DNA of 41,259 nt. Source: Thermoanaerobaculales bacterium. Lineage in GTDB: Bacteria; Acidobacteriota; Thermoanaerobaculia; Thermoanaerobaculales; Sulfomarinibacteraceae. Within the stretch, counting starts at the first letter, position 1, and each line of letters opens with the position of its first letter. The notes beneath the pieces were generated by a model, which worked only from the letters and a program-made list of their open reading frames with translations, had not been told where the DNA came from and did no database searches. Positions 15,842 to 24,930 of this stretch are shown here, piece by piece. Location: assembly GCA_025456145.1 (NCBI GenBank), contig JALOLD010000026.1:1-41259 (forward strand). Direction: 5' to 3'. The position numbers were made by a program, and so were the translations under genes.

Positions 15842-17749
15842 ATGACCGCCGAGACCTTTCCCATCGACCTCGACCGGTTCCGCCCGCTGACCCTCGACCC
15901 GGCGACCGAGGCGCTCGGTCCGGCCGAGCTCGAGCAGCTCGCGGCCAACGTCCGGCTGTGCCGCGACGCGATCGTCTTTTTCACCGCGACCGGCGCGGCG
16001 CGCGGGGTCGGCGGCCACACCGGCGGAGCCTACGACATCGTCCCCGAGGTGCTCATCGCCGACGGCTTCATCCGCGGCGGGTCGGTCTACCCCGCCACCT
16101 TCGACGAGGCCGGCCACCGGGTCGCCATCCAGTACCTGATGTCGGTCCTCAACGGCCACCTGCCGGCGACCGCGATCCTCCACTACCGCGAGGCCCACGC
16201 CCACCTGCCCGGCCATCCCGAGCTCGGCCACACCCCGGGCGTCGGCTTCAGCTCGGGCCGGCTCGGACACATGTGGCCGCACGTCAACGGCGTCGCCATG
16301 GCCAACCCGGGGGTCGCCGTGGTCTGCTTCGGCTCGGACGGCTCGCAGCAGGAGGGCAACGACGCCGAGGCCGCCCGGATCGCGGTGGCCCAGCGGCTCG
16401 CGGTCAAGCTGCTCATCGACGACAACGACGTCACCATCGCCGGCCACCCGAGCCAGTACCTCGAGGGCTTCTCGGTGGCGAGAACCCTCGCCGGGCACGG
16501 CCTCGCCGTCGACGAGGGCGATGGCGAGGACCTGGCGGGGCTCTACGTCAGGATGGCGCGGGCGCTGCGGACGGCGGGTCCGGTCGCGGTCGTCAACCGC
16601 CGGGTGATGGCGCCCGGGATCCCCGGGGTCGAGGGAACGCCGAAGGCGCACGACGTGGTCTCGGTCGAGGTCGCCAAGGAGTACCTGAGCGCCAGGGGCC
16701 ACGCCGAGGCCGTCGCCTATCTCGAGTCGCTCGGCAAGAGCCCCAACCCGCGCGTCTACCTCGGGGTCGCCCCGGACAAGGCCTCCAACCGCAACCTCTT
16801 CGGCCACGCCGTCGTCGAGGCCCTCGGCGAGATGGATCCGGCGACCCGGGTCGCGTCGGTCCGGGTCTTCGACTCGGATCTCGAGGGATCGTGCGGTCTG
16901 GTCCACATCCGCAAGGCCTTCCCCGAGGTCTATGTCAGCTCGGGGATCATGGAGCGGTCGAACCTGGCCGCCGCCGCGGGCTTCGGGATGGCCCCCGGCA
17001 AGCAGGGCATCTTCGGCACCTTCTCGGCCTTTCTGGAGATGTGCGTCTCGGAGATCACGATGGCCCGGCTCAACCGGTGCAACCTGCTCTGCCACTTCTC
17101 CCACGCCGGCGTCGACGACATGGCCGACAACACCTGCCACTTCGGCCTCAACAACCTGTTCGCCGACAACGGGCTCGACGACGCCGACCCGCCGACCCGG
17201 CTCTACTTCCCGGCCGACGGCCCCCAGATGACCGCCTGCGTCAAGCGGATCTTCCACGACTCCGGGCTGCGCTTCGTCTTCTCGACCCGCTCGAAGGTTC
17301 CGGCGATCCTCGGCGAGGACGGCCAGCCGATCCACGGCGAGGGCTATGTCTTCGAGCCGGGGCGCGACGAGCTCATCCGCGACGCCTCGGCCGAAGGCGG
17401 CTTCGTCGTCAGCTTTGGCGAGACCCTCTACCGCGCCCTCGACGCGGTCGAGCGGCTGCGCGCCGAGGGCCTCGACGTCGGCCTGGTCAACAAGCCGACC
17501 CTCAACGTCGTCGACGAGGCGATGCTCGCCAAGATCGGCTCGAGCCGCTGGGTGCTCGTCGCCGAGAGCCTCAACCGGCGGACCGGGCTGGGCAGCCGCT
17601 TCGGCAGCTGGCTGCTCGAGCGCGGGCTGGCGCCGAGGTACGCCCACGTCGGCACCCACCGAGAGGGCTGCGGCGGGCTCTGGGAGCACATGGGGTACCA
17701 GGGCCTCGACTCCTCCGAGCTCGAGGCCGCGATCCGGGCCCTGCTGTAA
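15842..17749 (+). CDS. transketolase-like thiamine-diphosphate enzyme (atypical)
   Basis: The 635-residue protein has all three transketolase domains on one chain. Seen are the ThDP-binding motif GSDGSQQEG (164-172) ending in DDND (193-196), an early His in GVGGHTGGAYDI (His59), a probable cofactor-activating Glu in GIMERSN (about 371), the Pyr-domain FGTFSAFLEM segment, and a C-terminal domain. It is atypical: the family hallmark around residue 59 is usually GHPG followed by LG, and here it reads GHTGGAYDIVPE. The loop HYREAHAHLPGHPELGHTPGVGFSSGRLGH also differs. It may be a true transketolase of a divergent branch or act on another ketose. ATG 15842 follows AGGGAGCC. A DUF885 lipoprotein gene starts on the base after its TAA. 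Confidence 0.8.
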   Translation: MTAETFPIDLDRFRPLTLDPATEALGPAELEQLAANVRLCRDAIVFFTATGAARGVGGHTGGAYDIVPEVLIADGFIRGGSVYPATFDEAGHRVAIQYLMSVLNGHLPATAILHYREAHAHLPGHPELGHTPGVGFSSGRLGHMWPHVNGVAMANPGVAVVCFGSDGSQQEGNDAEAARIAVAQRLAVKLLIDDNDVTIAGHPSQYLEGFSVARTLAGHGLAVDEGDGEDLAGLYVRMARALRTAGPVAVVNRRVMAPGIPGVEGTPKAHDVVSVEVAKEYLSARGHAEAVAYLESLGKSPNPRVYLGVAPDKASNRNLFGHAVVEALGEMDPATRVASVRVFDSDLEGSCGLVHIRKAFPEVYVSSGIMERSNLAAAAGFGMAPGKQGIFGTFSAFLEMCVSEITMARLNRCNLLCHFSHAGVDDMADNTCHFGLNNLFADNGLDDADPPTRLYFPADGPQMTACVKRIFHDSGLRFVFSTRSKVPAILGEDGQPIHGEGYVFEPGRDELIRDASAEGGFVVSFGETLYRALDAVERLRAEGLDVGLVNKPTLNVVDEAMLAKIGSSRWVLVAESLNRRTGLGSRFGSWLLERGLAPRYAHVGTHREGCGGLWEHMGYQGLDSSELEAAIRALL

Positions 17750-19540
17750 ATGGAGGCGCTCATCAACCCCGGGCGTCATGGCGCGCACCGCGCCGTGGTG
17801 CTGGCCATCGTCGCCCTGACGACCTCGGCCGCCATCGGCTGCGGCGGCGTGGGCCCCGCCGCCGACCCACCGGGCGCCGACGACAAGGCCGCCCTGGTCG
17901 GCGACTACCTCGCGAGCTGGGCCGGGTTCCACCCGTCACGAGCCCTGTCGGCGGGCGACGCTTCTGCCGCCCCGCGCTTCGAGGACCGGTCCGGGGACGC
18001 GGTCGACGCCTGGCTCGAGGTCAACCGCAGCGCCCTGGACCGGCTCGCCGCGCTGCCCGAACCGGCGAGCCTCGACGAGCGGATCGACCGGCGGCTCCTC
18101 GAGCGTCAGATCCGGCTCGAGCTCGCCGAGTGGGGCGAGACCGAGGCCCACCGTGTCGACCCCCGCGTCTACGCCGACCTGGCGAACCACGCTTTGACGA
18201 CCATCCTGGTCCGGGGCAACCTGGACGACGCGGCGAGGCTCGACGCGGTCCTCGGCCGGCTCTCCGGCCTCGAGAGGTTGTGCGCCACGGCCGAGACCAA
18301 CCTGGTCGACGGACGGCCGTTCGCCACCGCGACCGCCATCGCCGATCTCCGAGCGACCGCGGACTTCGTCGAGGCCGACCTCGCGGCGGCCCTCGGCGTC
18401 GCCGACGACCCGGCCCGCTCCGCGACCCTGACGACCGCCGCGGGCTCGGCCGCCGCGGCCCTCCGGGGGCTCGCCGATCGGCTCGAGACCGGGCTTCCGA
18501 CCTCGCTGCCCGACGCCTGGGGCGAGGAGCTTTACGCCCGCCGGCTCGCCCTCGCCTACGGGGACGGGCTGACCCCCGAGGCCCTCGAACGGCTCGCCAC
18601 CGACGAGATCGAGACGGCGCGCGGGTTGATGGAGGCCCTTGCCCGGCGCGAGTGGCCGGCGAGCGGAACCGGCTTCGACCACCTCCTCCGCCCGATCCTC
18701 GACGAGATGGAGAGCCGCCGCGCCGGGAGCCAGCGCGAGCTCCTCGACGAGTTTCTCGGGCTCGTCGACCGCTCCCGCCGATTCGTCGAGGAGCAAGACC
18801 TGGCCGACCTGCCGGAGAGCGAGACCCTGGTCACCGGGCTGTCGCCGGAGCACTTCGCGGGCGCGGCGGTCGGCGGGGTCTACAGCGCCGGCCCCTTCGA
18901 CCCCGAGGCCGAGACCCTGTTCTATCTCCCCAGCGTCCCCGACAGCGCGCCCGAGGCGGTCCGCGACGGCTTCTACCGGTCGTTCAACACCGCCTTCAAC
19001 ACCACCATCATCACCCACGAGATCTACCCGGGGCACTACCTCCAGCTCAAGCTCGCGGCCCGCCACCCGAGCCCGCTCCGCGCGCTCTTCGCGGGCGACG
19101 ACTTCACCGAGGGCTGGGCCTCGTTCTGCGAGCAGATGACCCTCGACGCGGGGTGGGACGACGACCGGCCGCTGACCCGGATGGCCCACCTCCGCAAGCG
19201 GCTCGAGAACGCGGGGCGGGCCTGGGTGAGCGTCCAGGTCCACTGCCGCGGCTGGGGCCGCGAACAGGTCCGGACCTTCGCCGTCGAGACCGGTCTGCTG
19301 CCGCCCCAGTTCGCCGACAACCTCTGGCAGCGGACCCTGCTGACGCCGATCCAGCTGCCCTCCTACATGGTCGGCTTCCGGGCCTTCGACGACGCCTGGC
19401 GCGGGGAGCGGGCCCGGCTCGGCGACGGCTTCCGCCCGCGGGCCTTCAACGACGCGGTGCTCGGCTCCGGCGGCGTCCCGCTCGAGTACCTGGGGGAGGT
19501 CGTCGCCGCGGGCACGGGCGCCGGGGTCTCGGGGTCCTGA
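17750..19540 (+). CDS. DUF885-family predicted metallopeptidase, lipoprotein
   Basis: The 596-residue protein belongs to the DUF885 family, whose members look like zinc peptidases. The defining motif HEIYPGHYLQ (about residues 424-433) is present, as is a second acidic segment in DDFTEGWASFCEQM that can supply a further metal ligand. The N-terminus has a hydrophobic segment ending in AIGC (Cys31), a plausible though imperfect lipobox, so the protein is probably anchored in the envelope. The ATG at 17750 follows the transketolase TAA with no gap, so translation is probably coupled. There is no clear Shine-Dalgarno of its own. An in-frame GTG at 17795 is possible but would remove the basic part of the signal peptide. 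The substrate is unknown. Confidence 0.85.
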   Translation: MEALINPGRHGAHRAVVLAIVALTTSAAIGCGGVGPAADPPGADDKAALVGDYLASWAGFHPSRALSAGDASAAPRFEDRSGDAVDAWLEVNRSALDRLAALPEPASLDERIDRRLLERQIRLELAEWGETEAHRVDPRVYADLANHALTTILVRGNLDDAARLDAVLGRLSGLERLCATAETNLVDGRPFATATAIADLRATADFVEADLAAALGVADDPARSATLTTAAGSAAAALRGLADRLETGLPTSLPDAWGEELYARRLALAYGDGLTPEALERLATDEIETARGLMEALARREWPASGTGFDHLLRPILDEMESRRAGSQRELLDEFLGLVDRSRRFVEEQDLADLPESETLVTGLSPEHFAGAAVGGVYSAGPFDPEAETLFYLPSVPDSAPEAVRDGFYRSFNTAFNTTIITHEIYPGHYLQLKLAARHPSPLRALFAGDDFTEGWASFCEQMTLDAGWDDDRPLTRMAHLRKRLENAGRAWVSVQVHCRGWGREQVRTFAVETGLLPPQFADNLWQRTLLTPIQLPSYMVGFRAFDDAWRGERARLGDGFRPRAFNDAVLGSGGVPLEYLGEVVAAGTGAGVSGS

Positions 19541-19582
19541 GGGCTTGGAGGCTCGAGGCACCGCAGCTGACGCTGCCGCCGC

Positions 19583-21703
19583 CTACGGTGTGCGCCGCCC
19601 GGTCGGTTGACGCGGGCCCTCCTCGAGGCGAACCGGGCCGGTGACGACCAGCGCGAAGTCCTGGCCCGGCGCCGGGACCGCATGGGGCACGACGTCGATC
19701 GTCCAGGCGCCCCGCCCGGCGTCGGGCAGCCACACGACCTCGAGGTTGTTGAGCCGGTCGGCGGTCCCCCCGGTCACCGACACCCCGGCGGCGAAGCGGT
19801 TGCCCCGGTAGAGCCCGCCCGGACCGCTCACCACCAGGTCGAGGTCGTTGAGCAGGTTGGCGCTCGCCAGGCTGCTCGACGGGGCATCGGTCCACGCCAG
19901 CACGACCTTGAGCGGGCCGGGCTCGGTGACGACGACCCCGAGCCGGACCGGAGGGTCGGCGGCCGAGACGAAGCCCTCCCGATGATCGTCGACCACCAGC
20001 CGGCGTTCGCCGCCGGCGAAGGCCAGGGCGGTGTCGAGACGGACCATCCCCCATCCCTGGTCGGGCGACGGGATCGGCCGGTCGGCGCAGCCTTCGGTGC
20101 TCAGGTCCACCGCCGAGGCGATGAGCACCCCCTTGACCAGGGCCGCGCTCGGCTCGAAGCCGTCCTCGGCGCGCGCCGTGCCCGAGGGGTGGAAGCCGTC
20201 GCTGAAGTACTGGCGGACGAGAGCGGCGAGCCCGGCGACGGTCGGCGCCGCCATCGAGGTCCCGGAGCTCTCCGCGTCGGAGCACGACGGGCTGGGCACG
20301 ACGAAGTTGGTCGCCGCCGACACGACGAAGGTCCCCGGCGCGACGACATCGGGCTTGATCCGGCCGTCGCGGGTCCGGCCGCGCGACGAGTACAGGGCGA
20401 CGCACGCCGGGTCGGCGCTGCCGTGCACCGTGGCCCCCACCGCCAGGACGTTCTTGCCGGTCGCCGGCGACCCGATGGTGTCGTCGGCGGGCCCGCCGTT
20501 GCCGGCGGCGAAGACCACCAGGGTGTCGCGGTGGTTCCAGACGAAGCGGTCGACGTCGGCGGTCCGCTCGGTGTAGCGGCCGAACGGCAGGAGGTTCTCC
20601 TCGTCGCCCCACGAGTTGCTGTGGATCCGCGCGCCCTGCGCCCAGGCCTGGGCGAGGACCGGCTCGAGGGGCTTGACCGGGCAGCCGAGCCCGGGCAGAT
20701 CGGCGCAGTCGTCGGTCAGCGCGCCGCCGTCCTGGATCACGAGGCGGGCCGCCGGGGCCATCCCGTCGACCCCGTCGTGGCGCCCGTTGGCGAGCTCGTC
20801 CCCGGCTGCCGAGCCGGCGACATGGGTGCCGTGGCCGTGGCTGTCCCAGCTCTCCGGCAGCGGCGGCCAGTCGGCCGACCAGTGGAAGTCGACCGCGAGC
20901 ACCTTGCGGTGCTCGGCGCTGACCTCGGTCCCGATCGCCGGGTTGAGCGCCGGCGGGCCGGCGGGGTCGTCGAAGCGGCAGTCGTCGACGTCGAGGCCGG
21001 TGTCCATGATCCCGATCACCTGGCCCTCGCCGTGCAGCCCGCGATCGAAGATCGGTGTGCTGCCCGGTTCGCCCGACTGGCACCGTCCCGCCGACGCCGC
21101 GTTGCGCAGCCGGATCGGCGCCTGGGCCTCGGCGACGACCAGCGACGGCGTCCGCTCGAGCTCGACGAGGAGCGCGGCGAGCCGTTCCCCCGGGACCCGA
21201 AGCCCGACCTGCGGCCCCGGCTGCGCGGCGCCGTCGAGCCAGCCGACCTCGGCGCCGGTCGCGGCGAGGGGGCCGGCGACCGTCACCGGATCGGCGCCGG
21301 GAGCGAGCACGACGATGACCTGCAGCTCGTCGCGGTAGGCCGCCTTGGCCGAGGCGGCGAGGGACCGCAGCTCGGGGCTGATCCCGTCGGACGGGCGCCA
21401 GGCGGTCGCCCCGGAGACGGCGGGGTGCGAGCCGAGCCGGCCGCGGTCGCCGGCGACCAGCCAGCGACCCGGCGCCAGGTAGGCGACCACCGATGCCTCG
21501 ACGGCCTCGAGTGCCGCCCGCAGCTCGGCCCCCCGGCGCGGCCGGACCTCGAGCACGACCAGATCGGGCGCCGCCCCGGCCGACCGACCCGGCGCGGCGG
21601 CGGGCGAGCGCGCCGGGACCAGTCCGACGGTCGCGAGAGCGGCGAGCGCGAGGGCGGCCCGGGTCACGGAGGGACGGGGGTGGAACACCGGCATCCGCTC
21701 CAT
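19583..21703 (-). CDS. secreted subtilisin-like serine protease (peptidase S8)
   Basis: The 706-residue protein is a secreted S8 protease. A signal peptide (about 12-37) is followed by a propeptide-like region to about 205. The catalytic domain shows all four key residues: Asp234 in GIMDTGLD, His291 in HGHGTHVAG, the oxyanion Asn402 in FAAGNGGP, and Ser483 in SSGTSMAAP. After about residue 570 there is a beta-sandwich domain with LKVVLAWTDAP and NLLNDLDLVVSGPGG, as in KP-43-type alkaline proteases, running to the C-terminus. Several Cys pairs suggest disulphides. ATG 21703 or ATG 21694 could start translation, and the latter has GGAG three bases upstream. It is divergent from the pentapeptide-repeat gene and convergent with the DUF885 gene. 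Confidence 0.92.
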   Translation of the reverse strand: MERMPVFHPRPSVTRAALALAALATVGLVPARSPAAAPGRSAGAAPDLVVLEVRPRRGAELRAALEAVEASVVAYLAPGRWLVAGDRGRLGSHPAVSGATAWRPSDGISPELRSLAASAKAAYRDELQVIVVLAPGADPVTVAGPLAATGAEVGWLDGAAQPGPQVGLRVPGERLAALLVELERTPSLVVAEAQAPIRLRNAASAGRCQSGEPGSTPIFDRGLHGEGQVIGIMDTGLDVDDCRFDDPAGPPALNPAIGTEVSAEHRKVLAVDFHWSADWPPLPESWDSHGHGTHVAGSAAGDELANGRHDGVDGMAPAARLVIQDGGALTDDCADLPGLGCPVKPLEPVLAQAWAQGARIHSNSWGDEENLLPFGRYTERTADVDRFVWNHRDTLVVFAAGNGGPADDTIGSPATGKNVLAVGATVHGSADPACVALYSSRGRTRDGRIKPDVVAPGTFVVSAATNFVVPSPSCSDAESSGTSMAAPTVAGLAALVRQYFSDGFHPSGTARAEDGFEPSAALVKGVLIASAVDLSTEGCADRPIPSPDQGWGMVRLDTALAFAGGERRLVVDDHREGFVSAADPPVRLGVVVTEPGPLKVVLAWTDAPSSSLASANLLNDLDLVVSGPGGLYRGNRFAAGVSVTGGTADRLNNLEVVWLPDAGRGAWTIDVVPHAVPAPGQDFALVVTGPVRLEEGPRQPTGRRTP

Positions 21704-21755
21704 GGTACGGCACCGTCGGGATTCCTCAGCCGTCGCCCGGTTCGGGCGCGCCGGA

Positions 21756-21761
21756 TATAAT
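21756..21761 (+). promoter_or_regulatory. consensus -10 box (TATAAT) for the pentapeptide gene
   Basis: A perfect TATAAT sits 46 bases before ATG 21807 in otherwise GC-rich DNA, a notable match by chance standards. No matching -35 is visible at 16-18 bp spacing (TCGCCC at 17), so it may depend on an activator. Confidence 0.5.
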
Positions 21762-21806
21762 GCCCGCGGAACCCGAGGCATACCGAAGGGACGGATCAGA
21801 CGGCAG

Positions 21807-23246
21807 ATGGCGAACCCGGATCACGTCGCGCAGCTCCGCGCCGGCCGCTGGAACGAGTGGCGGGCCGCCAACCCCGGTCTGGCGCCCGACCTCATCGACG
21901 CCGAGCTCGCCGGGATGGACCTGCGCGGCCTCGACTTCAGGAAGGCCCACCTCAGAGGCGCCAACTTCTCCGAGGCCAACCTCGAGGGCGCCGACCTCAG
22001 CCGGGCCATCCTCGAGGCCGCCCTGCTCCACGGCGCCCGGCTGGTCGGCGCCAAGCTCGACCACGTCCGGCTCGAGTTCCTCGACCTGACGGACCTCGAC
22101 CTGTCCTCGGCGTCGCTCCGCGAGTCGACGTTCCGCGGCGCCAACCTGTCGAACGCCGTCCTCCGCCGGGCCGACCTTTCGCGCGCCAACCTCGAGAGCG
22201 CCATCTTCGACGGCGCCGACCTTTCGGGCGCGATCATGGTCGGCGCGTCGCTGCGCGGCGCCCGCTTCGGCGGCACGATCCTGCGCGGCATCGACGCCGA
22301 GCTCGCCGTCATGGAGGGCGTCGAGCTCGTCGACGTCAGCCTCGAGGGCGCCTCGTTCAAGAACGCCCAGGCCGACAACGCCCAGTTCAAGAACTCGCGG
22401 ATGAGCCGGGTCAACTTCCGCGGCGCGGCGCTGCGCAACACCAACTTCCACAGCTGTGTGCTCACCGAGGCGGTGTTCGACGAGGCCCAGTGCGAGGGCG
22501 CAGCGCTCGCCCACGCCGACCTCGAGAAGACCTCGTTCGTCAGGACCAACCTGTCGTCCGCCGACCTGCGCGGAGCGAGCCTGATCGGCGCGGTCCTCGA
22601 CGGCTGCGACCTGCACAGCGCCAACCTCGCCGAGCTCGACTTCCGTTCGCCGAGCCTCGGCCGCGTGTCCTTCGCCTCGGCCAACCTGCGCAAGGCGGTG
22701 TTCACGCGGTGCGAGCTGCGCTCGGTCAACTTCAAGGAGGCCAACCTCGAGCAGGCCGACTTTCGGCATGCCTTCCTCGAAGGGGCGAGCTTCCGCGGCG
22801 CCAAACTCTTCGACGCGACCTTCCGCCATGCCGACCTCAAGCAGGCCGATCTCGGCGGCTGTCTCGGCTCGGGGGCCGACCTCTCGGGGACCAGCCTTAT
22901 CCTCGTCTCGGCGCCGCGGGCCAAGCTGCACGGCGCCGATCTGCGCTTCGCCGACGCGGTCGGGATCGACCTCGACCGCGCCGACCTGCGCTGGTCGGAC
23001 CTCCGCAACGCCGACTTCACCAAGGCGAACATCGCCACCGCCCGGCTCTGGGGCTGCAAGGTCAAGGCGACCAAGCTCCCCGCCAACATGGGACACTGGA
23101 CCGTCCTGCTCAAGATCAGCCAGGCGGTGCAGATGGTCAGCCGCCGCGCCGAGAAGATGAAGGAGGCGCGCGAACGCAAGCGCATCCGTCAGGTCGCGGA
23201 GCTCGTCCGCGACCGCGAGAAGGCGCGCAAGCGGCGCGCGAGGTGA
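21807..23246 (+). CDS. large pentapeptide-repeat protein with basic C-terminal helix
   Basis: The 479-residue protein is made almost wholly of A(D/N)LXX pentapeptide repeats from about residue 35 to 415, for example DLRGLDFRKAHLRGANFSEA. These should form a long right-handed quadrilateral beta-helix. There is no signal peptide, so it should be cytoplasmic. It begins with a short conserved-looking segment (LRAGRWNEWRAANPGLAPDL) common in this group. It ends with a strongly basic, probably helical tail of about 50 residues (SRRAEKMKEARERKRIRQV). The basic tail could bind nucleic acid or membrane. Some pentapeptide proteins protect DNA gyrase (Qnr/MfpA), but no specific mark of that group is seen. 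Its stop overlaps the GTG of the following outer-membrane protein. Confidence 0.88.
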   Translation: MANPDHVAQLRAGRWNEWRAANPGLAPDLIDAELAGMDLRGLDFRKAHLRGANFSEANLEGADLSRAILEAALLHGARLVGAKLDHVRLEFLDLTDLDLSSASLRESTFRGANLSNAVLRRADLSRANLESAIFDGADLSGAIMVGASLRGARFGGTILRGIDAELAVMEGVELVDVSLEGASFKNAQADNAQFKNSRMSRVNFRGAALRNTNFHSCVLTEAVFDEAQCEGAALAHADLEKTSFVRTNLSSADLRGASLIGAVLDGCDLHSANLAELDFRSPSLGRVSFASANLRKAVFTRCELRSVNFKEANLEQADFRHAFLEGASFRGAKLFDATFRHADLKQADLGGCLGSGADLSGTSLILVSAPRAKLHGADLRFADAVGIDLDRADLRWSDLRNADFTKANIATARLWGCKVKATKLPANMGHWTVLLKISQAVQMVSRRAEKMKEARERKRIRQVAELVRDREKARKRRAR

Positions 23247-24859
23247 TCCCGGCGACCGACCCCCGGCGCCGACCTCAATCCGCCCGTCGCGCCGGCCTGG
23301 TGGCCGCGGCCATGGTGCTCGTCGGAGCGTTTCCGGCGACGGCCGACGACGCTCAGCTCGAGGGCCTGCCGATCGTCCGCATCGTCTGCGCCCGTTTCAA
23401 CGTCTTCGACACCTCGGACCCGGCGACCTCGGCGTGGTTCTACCGGGCGGCCAACTCGCTTCACATCAGGTCGCGGGAGGACCTCATCCGGTCGGTGCTG
23501 CTGTTCGCGGAGGGCGATCCGTACCACCCCGCTGTCGCCGCCGAGAGCGCTCGCCTGCTTCGGTCGCTCGGCTTCATGAACCCGGTCGAGATCACCGCGC
23601 GGGCGGTCGAGGGTGGGGTCGAGGTCACGGTCGAGACCCACGACCAGTGGTCGCTCCAGATCGGCGCCGAGGCCGGGGTCGCCGGCAGCCGCTCGGGGTA
23701 CGGCTTCGAGATCCAGGAGGAGAACCTCCTCGGCTGGGGCAAGACCCTGACCCTCGGATGGGAGTCCGATGTCGAACGCGACACCACCCTGGTCCGCTAC
23801 CAGGATCCCAACATCGCCGGCTCGCGGTGGACCGCCGATCTGATCTACGAGGACCGCAGCGACGGATCGCTCGAACGGGTGCGCGTCGAGCGCCCCTTCT
23901 ACGCCCTCGAGACGACCAACGCCTGGGGCGGCTGGTGGGAGTCCGAGGAGCTCACCGTGCACCTCTGGTCGGACGGCGAGTCGGTGGTCGAGGGCCGGCG
24001 ATCGAGCGAGCTCGCCCGCGGCTGGTACGGCCTCCGGCTGGGCTCGACGGTGAGATCGTCGCACCGGCTGCTGCTCGGCTGGGACACTCTCCAGACGAGT
24101 CAGGCCGACTGGATCCGGGTCGACACGGGCGCCCCCTACCCGACGCCCGAGGACCTCGACGTGTCGGGCCTCCATCTCGGCTTCGAGCAGATCGCCGACA
24201 ACTTCGAGGTGCTGCACGGCTTCCGGGCCTGGTCGACCCAGGAAGACGTCGGGCTCGGTCCCGACCTGAGGGTCGGCGTGACGTTTTCGGCCCCGGCGTT
24301 CGGCGGCGATGTCGACCGGATCCTCTTCGAGGGCGAGGTCTCGGTGGGCCGCCACCGCGGCGGCTGGCTGCTGCTCGGCGACGGTTGGCTTTCCGGACGG
24401 TTCGACGAAGGCTCGCCGCACAACGTGGTCGCCGGGCTCCAGCTCGCGGCCGCCCAGATCGGCCAGCGAGGCTTCCAGGTCAGGCTGCTCGCCGAGGCGT
24501 CGCACGAGCTCGACCTGGACCGGCAGCTGACCCTCGGCGCCGACATCGGGCTGCGCGGCTGGGACCCCGACACCTTCGACGGCACCGGCCGCTGGGTGGT
24601 CAACGGCCAGTGGCGGACGATCCTGGCGCGCGACGTGCTGAAGCTGTTCTCGGTCGGCGGCGTGGTGTTCGCCGACGCCGGCCAGACCTGGAACCCGCGG
24701 GTCGGGCGCGACACCGACGGGGTCCGCGCCGACGCCGGGGTCGGGCTGCTGTTCGACCTGTCGCGCTTCAGCACGACGAACCTGCTCCGGGTCGAGATCG
24801 CCTGGCCCGACGACGGCTCCGGACCGGTGGTGATCCTCACCGGGAGCGCGCTGTTTTAA
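23243..24859 (+). CDS. outer-membrane beta-barrel protein, POTRA plus barrel (BamA/TamA-like)
   Basis: The 538-residue protein starts at a GTG that overlaps the upstream TGA by the bases GTGA. A signal peptide ends at FPATA (about residue 34). Residues about 45-140 look like a single POTRA-type domain: FRAANSLHIRSREDLIRSVLLFAEGD-like order, with RLLRSLGFMNPVEIT and VEVTVETHDQWSL. The rest alternates hydrophobic and polar residues with many aromatic ends, as in a beta-barrel (GFEIQEENLLGWGKTLTLG). The chain ends ILTGSALF with the terminal Phe typical of BAM substrates. It resembles the surface-antigen/BamA-like group but has too few POTRA domains to be BamA itself. It may be a TamA-like or lipid-export-like protein. 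The overlap implies co-translation with the pentapeptide protein. Confidence 0.75.
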   Translation: MIPATDPRRRPQSARRAGLVAAAMVLVGAFPATADDAQLEGLPIVRIVCARFNVFDTSDPATSAWFYRAANSLHIRSREDLIRSVLLFAEGDPYHPAVAAESARLLRSLGFMNPVEITARAVEGGVEVTVETHDQWSLQIGAEAGVAGSRSGYGFEIQEENLLGWGKTLTLGWESDVERDTTLVRYQDPNIAGSRWTADLIYEDRSDGSLERVRVERPFYALETTNAWGGWWESEELTVHLWSDGESVVEGRRSSELARGWYGLRLGSTVRSSHRLLLGWDTLQTSQADWIRVDTGAPYPTPEDLDVSGLHLGFEQIADNFEVLHGFRAWSTQEDVGLGPDLRVGVTFSAPAFGGDVDRILFEGEVSVGRHRGGWLLLGDGWLSGRFDEGSPHNVVAGLQLAAAQIGQRGFQVRLLAEASHELDLDRQLTLGADIGLRGWDPDTFDGTGRWVVNGQWRTILARDVLKLFSVGGVVFADAGQTWNPRVGRDTDGVRADAGVGLLFDLSRFSTTNLLRVEIAWPDDGSGPVVILTGSALF

Positions 24860-24874
24860 GAGCGGCGACGCGGG

Positions 24875-24903
24875 TGGACACCGCGACGCCGCCACGATAG
24901 GGT
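24875..24903 (+). promoter_or_regulatory. promoter for pepF
   Basis: TGGACA (24875-24880) and TAGGGT (24898-24903) are spaced by exactly 17 bases and end 27 bases before ATG 24931. The -35 matches TTGACA at five of six positions, which makes this the best promoter pair seen in the window. Confidence 0.55.
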
Positions 24904-24930
24904 GCTTGACTGCGCGATCTGGAGACCCCG

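Noticed and set aside
21807..23246. Qnr/MfpA-type gyrase-protection protein
   Set aside because: It is more than twice the usual length of those proteins, lacks any specific loop mark I know, and has an added basic tail. Only the general repeat fold is shared.
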